Both the position numbers and the translations under genes were made by a program. The notes under the pieces were generated by a model, which was not told the DNA's origin, searched no databases, and saw only the letters and a program-made list of their open reading frames with translations. Source: Poseidonibacter lekithochrous (lineage in GTDB: Bacteria; Campylobacterota; Campylobacteria; Campylobacterales; Arcobacteraceae). From it: a stretch of 64,000 bases of DNA. Shown here in pieces: positions 62,063-64,000 of the stretch. The number at the start of each line of letters is the position of its first letter. Position 1 is the stretch's first letter. Where the stretch lies: positions 1 to 64,000 of the forward strand of contig NZ_CP054052.1 in assembly GCF_013283835.1 (NCBI RefSeq), read 5' to 3'.

Positions 62063-64000
62063 ATGGAAAATACTAATGAAATAACTAGAGAAGTATATTG
62101 GAATGTGGGGAATAATGCCACTACTATTGGACTAATGTATTTTTTTACTTTTTTATCAATGGGATTACTAGTATATCTTTTTTACAAAAGATACAAGGTA
62201 TACCAATTAGGAAGACCTTTAAATAGAACAGACAATATGGGTCAAAGAGTTAAGTATATGCTTACAAATATGATGGGTCAAATAAGAGTTAAAAGAAATA
62301 GTAGACCTGGAATTGCTCATAGTATATTCTTTTGGTCGTTTATAGTTTTATTTATTGGAACATTTTTAGTATTTATCCAAGCAGACATAACAAATCTTTT
62401 ATTTGATTATGTTTTTCTAAAAGGTGATTTCTACAAAATTTATTCATTGTCTTTAGATATTGCAGGTTTTGTTGGAATTATTATGATGACAGCATTATTT
62501 GTAAGAAGATTTGTTTTTAGACCTAAAAATCTAATTACTTCAAGAGATGACACAATTATTCATATTCTTTTATATGTAATCTTAATCACTGGATTTCTAA
62601 TTGAAGGTGTGAGAATGGCTGCTACGGAGCTTATAACTAATCCTGAATGGATGATTTTCTCACCAATTGGTATGATTATTGCAAATATGCTTTCAGAAGT
62701 AGCTTCATCTACTTTATTACTTTCTCACAAAATATTATGGTGGTTTCATCTTTTTATTGTTCTTGCCTTTTTTGTGGTAATTCCTTTAACAAAATTAAGA
62801 CATATGTTTACAATTACTGCAAACTATGTATTTAAAGATAATGGTCCTACTGGAAAATTAGTAACTTTAGATATGGAAGATGAAAATGTTGAGTCTTTTG
62901 GAGCTTCAACTGTAAAAGATCTTACATGGAAAGATATCTTCGATGTAGACGCATGTATTAGTTGTAACAGATGTGAAGATATCTGTCCTGCTAATGCTAC
63001 TGGTAAACCTTTATCTCCTATGAGTGTAATTCATAAAATAGGGGATGCTGCTTTTAATGATCCAGATAGAAATTTAGTTGAAGATATTGGACAAGATGCT
63101 ATTTGGTCATGTACAACATGTAGAGCATGTGAGGACATCTGTCCTTCAGGAAATGAGCATGTAAGTAAAATCGTAGATATTAGAAGAAACCTTGTTTTAA
63201 TGGAAGGTGAATTTGCTGGTGAAGAAGTAATGAAAGCTATGGACAATGTTGAAGTAAACGGAAATCCTATGGGATTAGCCCTAGCTTCAAGAGGAGATTG
63301 GACTGAGGGATTAGATGTTGTAATTATGGGTGATTCAACAGATGTTTTAATAAATCCAGTTGATGTTCTTTATTATGTTGGTTGTTATGCTTCATTTGAT
63401 GCAAGAAACCAAAAGATTGCAAGAAACTTTGTTGAAATTTGTAATGCTTCAGGTATTAAAGTAGGAATTTTAGGAAAAGAAGAAAAATGTTGTGGTGAGC
63501 CTATTCGTAAGATGGGTAATGAATATTTATACCAAGAATTAGCAAAAGAAAATATTGAAAATCTTCATAAATATAATGTTTTAAAAATCGTAACTACTTG
63601 TCCACATTGTTTTAATACTTTGAATAAAGATTATAGGGATTTAGGTTTAGAAACAGAAGTAGAACACTATACCGTTTTCCTTGATAGATTAGAAAAGCAA
63701 AAACGTATTCCAATGGAAGAAAAAGAGTTTGATTGTACGTATCATGACTCTTGTTATTTAGTTAGACACAATGATATTGATTCAGAACCTAGATCTCTTT
63801 TAGACTCAGCTGGGGCAAATATCATTGAAATGGCAAAAAGTAAAAAAGATACTTCTTGTTGTGGTGCTGGTGGAGGAAGAATCCTTGCCGAAGAACACCT
63901 AGGAAATAAGAAAATCAATGTTGATAGAGTGAATATGGCACAAGAAACAGGTGCTCCTACTTTAATTTCTAACTGTCCTTTCTGTCTTACAATGTTTGAA
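62063..64000 (+). CDS. Membrane Fe-S oxidoreductase, ETF:quinone-type (HdrDE-like), partial
   Basis: The frame is open to the window end (646 codons seen, no stop). The N-terminal 260 residues hold about six membrane helices of a NarI/HdrE-like heme or quinone domain (LLSHKILWWFHLFIVLAFF). Then come two 4Fe-4S motifs (CISCNRCEDICP near 297, CTTCRACEDICP near 350) and two CCG domains (EKCCGEPIRKMG near 476, CCGAGGG near 599). This plan, next to an acyl-CoA dehydrogenase, is that of the membrane enzymes that take electrons from ETF and reduce menaquinone. etfAB would be expected just downstream. GlpC-like roles are the alternative. Confidence 0.85.
   Translation, partial: MENTNEITREVYWNVGNNATTIGLMYFFTFLSMGLLVYLFYKRYKVYQLGRPLNRTDNMGQRVKYMLTNMMGQIRVKRNSRPGIAHSIFFWSFIVLFIGTFLVFIQADITNLLFDYVFLKGDFYKIYSLSLDIAGFVGIIMMTALFVRRFVFRPKNLITSRDDTIIHILLYVILITGFLIEGVRMAATELITNPEWMIFSPIGMIIANMLSEVASSTLLLSHKILWWFHLFIVLAFFVVIPLTKLRHMFTITANYVFKDNGPTGKLVTLDMEDENVESFGASTVKDLTWKDIFDVDACISCNRCEDICPANATGKPLSPMSVIHKIGDAAFNDPDRNLVEDIGQDAIWSCTTCRACEDICPSGNEHVSKIVDIRRNLVLMEGEFAGEEVMKAMDNVEVNGNPMGLALASRGDWTEGLDVVIMGDSTDVLINPVDVLYYVGCYASFDARNQKIARNFVEICNASGIKVGILGKEEKCCGEPIRKMGNEYLYQELAKENIENLHKYNVLKIVTTCPHCFNTLNKDYRDLGLETEVEHYTVFLDRLEKQKRIPMEEKEFDCTYHDSCYLVRHNDIDSEPRSLLDSAGANIIEMAKSKKDTSCCGAGGGRILAEEHLGNKKINVDRVNMAQETGAPTLISNCPFCLTMFE

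Noticed and set aside
62037-62084. 15-codon frame overlapping the start of the membrane Fe-S protein
   Set aside because: No ribosome binding site precedes its ATG, unlike the leader at 59238.

Overview
The window opens exactly at the dnaA start codon and reads dnaA, dnaN, gyrB, so the chromosome was rotated to its replication origin. The DNA is very AT-rich. The gene content points to Campylobacterota, most likely an Arcobacteraceae member (inference): an FqrB-type flavodoxin:quinone reductase, CcoG, sensor kinases with the H-Q-W/F-R-Q-P-L phospho-acceptor motif, small c-type cytochromes, and many LysE and EamA exporters. No tRNA, rRNA, transposase, phage gene or CRISPR array was seen.

Layout. 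1-4.9 kb: replication and topology genes with a small DnaA-box-like cluster between dnaA and dnaN. 4.9-17.5 kb: LysE exporter, a leucine-rich-variant repeat protein with a four-cysteine tail, fqrB, queF, a coiled-coil HTH protein, the SRP RNA gene (ffs, minus strand), an EamA exporter, a Cache-domain kinase, an RluA-type pseudouridine synthase, purB and nrdAB. 17.5-20.3 kb: a gene-poor stretch holding a palindromic repeat, structured small-RNA candidates and six very short reading frames, most encoding single-span membrane peptides. One of these resembles a type I toxin-antitoxin locus. 20.3-34 kb: accessory metabolism, exporters and regulators (two AraC/GyrI-like paralogues, each divergent from an exporter; an ArsR gene between palindromic operators, a SnoaL-like lipoprotein and a metallo-beta-lactamase-fold protein), an OmpA-like pair, a GltD-like flavoprotein, and a minus-strand run ogt, phosphohexomutase, nitrilase, LMW phosphatase. 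35-38.4 kb: response regulator, kinase and diguanylate cyclase in one operon. 38.4-46 kb: ccoG, LysE plus a cytochrome c, chrA, proA with an ABM-domain protein, an AcuI-like reductase with a divergent HxlR regulator. 45.2-50.9 kb: a long minus-strand operon (PPIase, gatB, gpsA, tonB, exbB, exbD, fetB).

51-64 kb is a coherent catabolic region: an FAD/Fe-S D-lactate-dehydrogenase-type enzyme, a 38-residue protein, a TRAP transporter (dctM, dctQ, dctP), then in the other direction an NDH-2-like flavoprotein, a MaoC hydratase, an SLC23-like permease, an acyl-CoA dehydrogenase and, running off the end, a membrane-bound heterodisulfide-reductase-like protein of the kind that passes ETF electrons to quinone. 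Four promoters here share a dyad operator followed by a common -10 block, which suggests one dedicated regulon for uptake and oxidation of organic or acyl-CoA-forming acids.

The most novel candidates are the peptide/small-RNA locus at 18.03-18.28 kb, the swarm of micro-proteins around it, and the shared operator of the 57-61 kb regulon. No homology search or expression data were available. Functions rest on recognised motifs and gene order, and start codons were chosen from ribosome binding sites and family alignment where noted.
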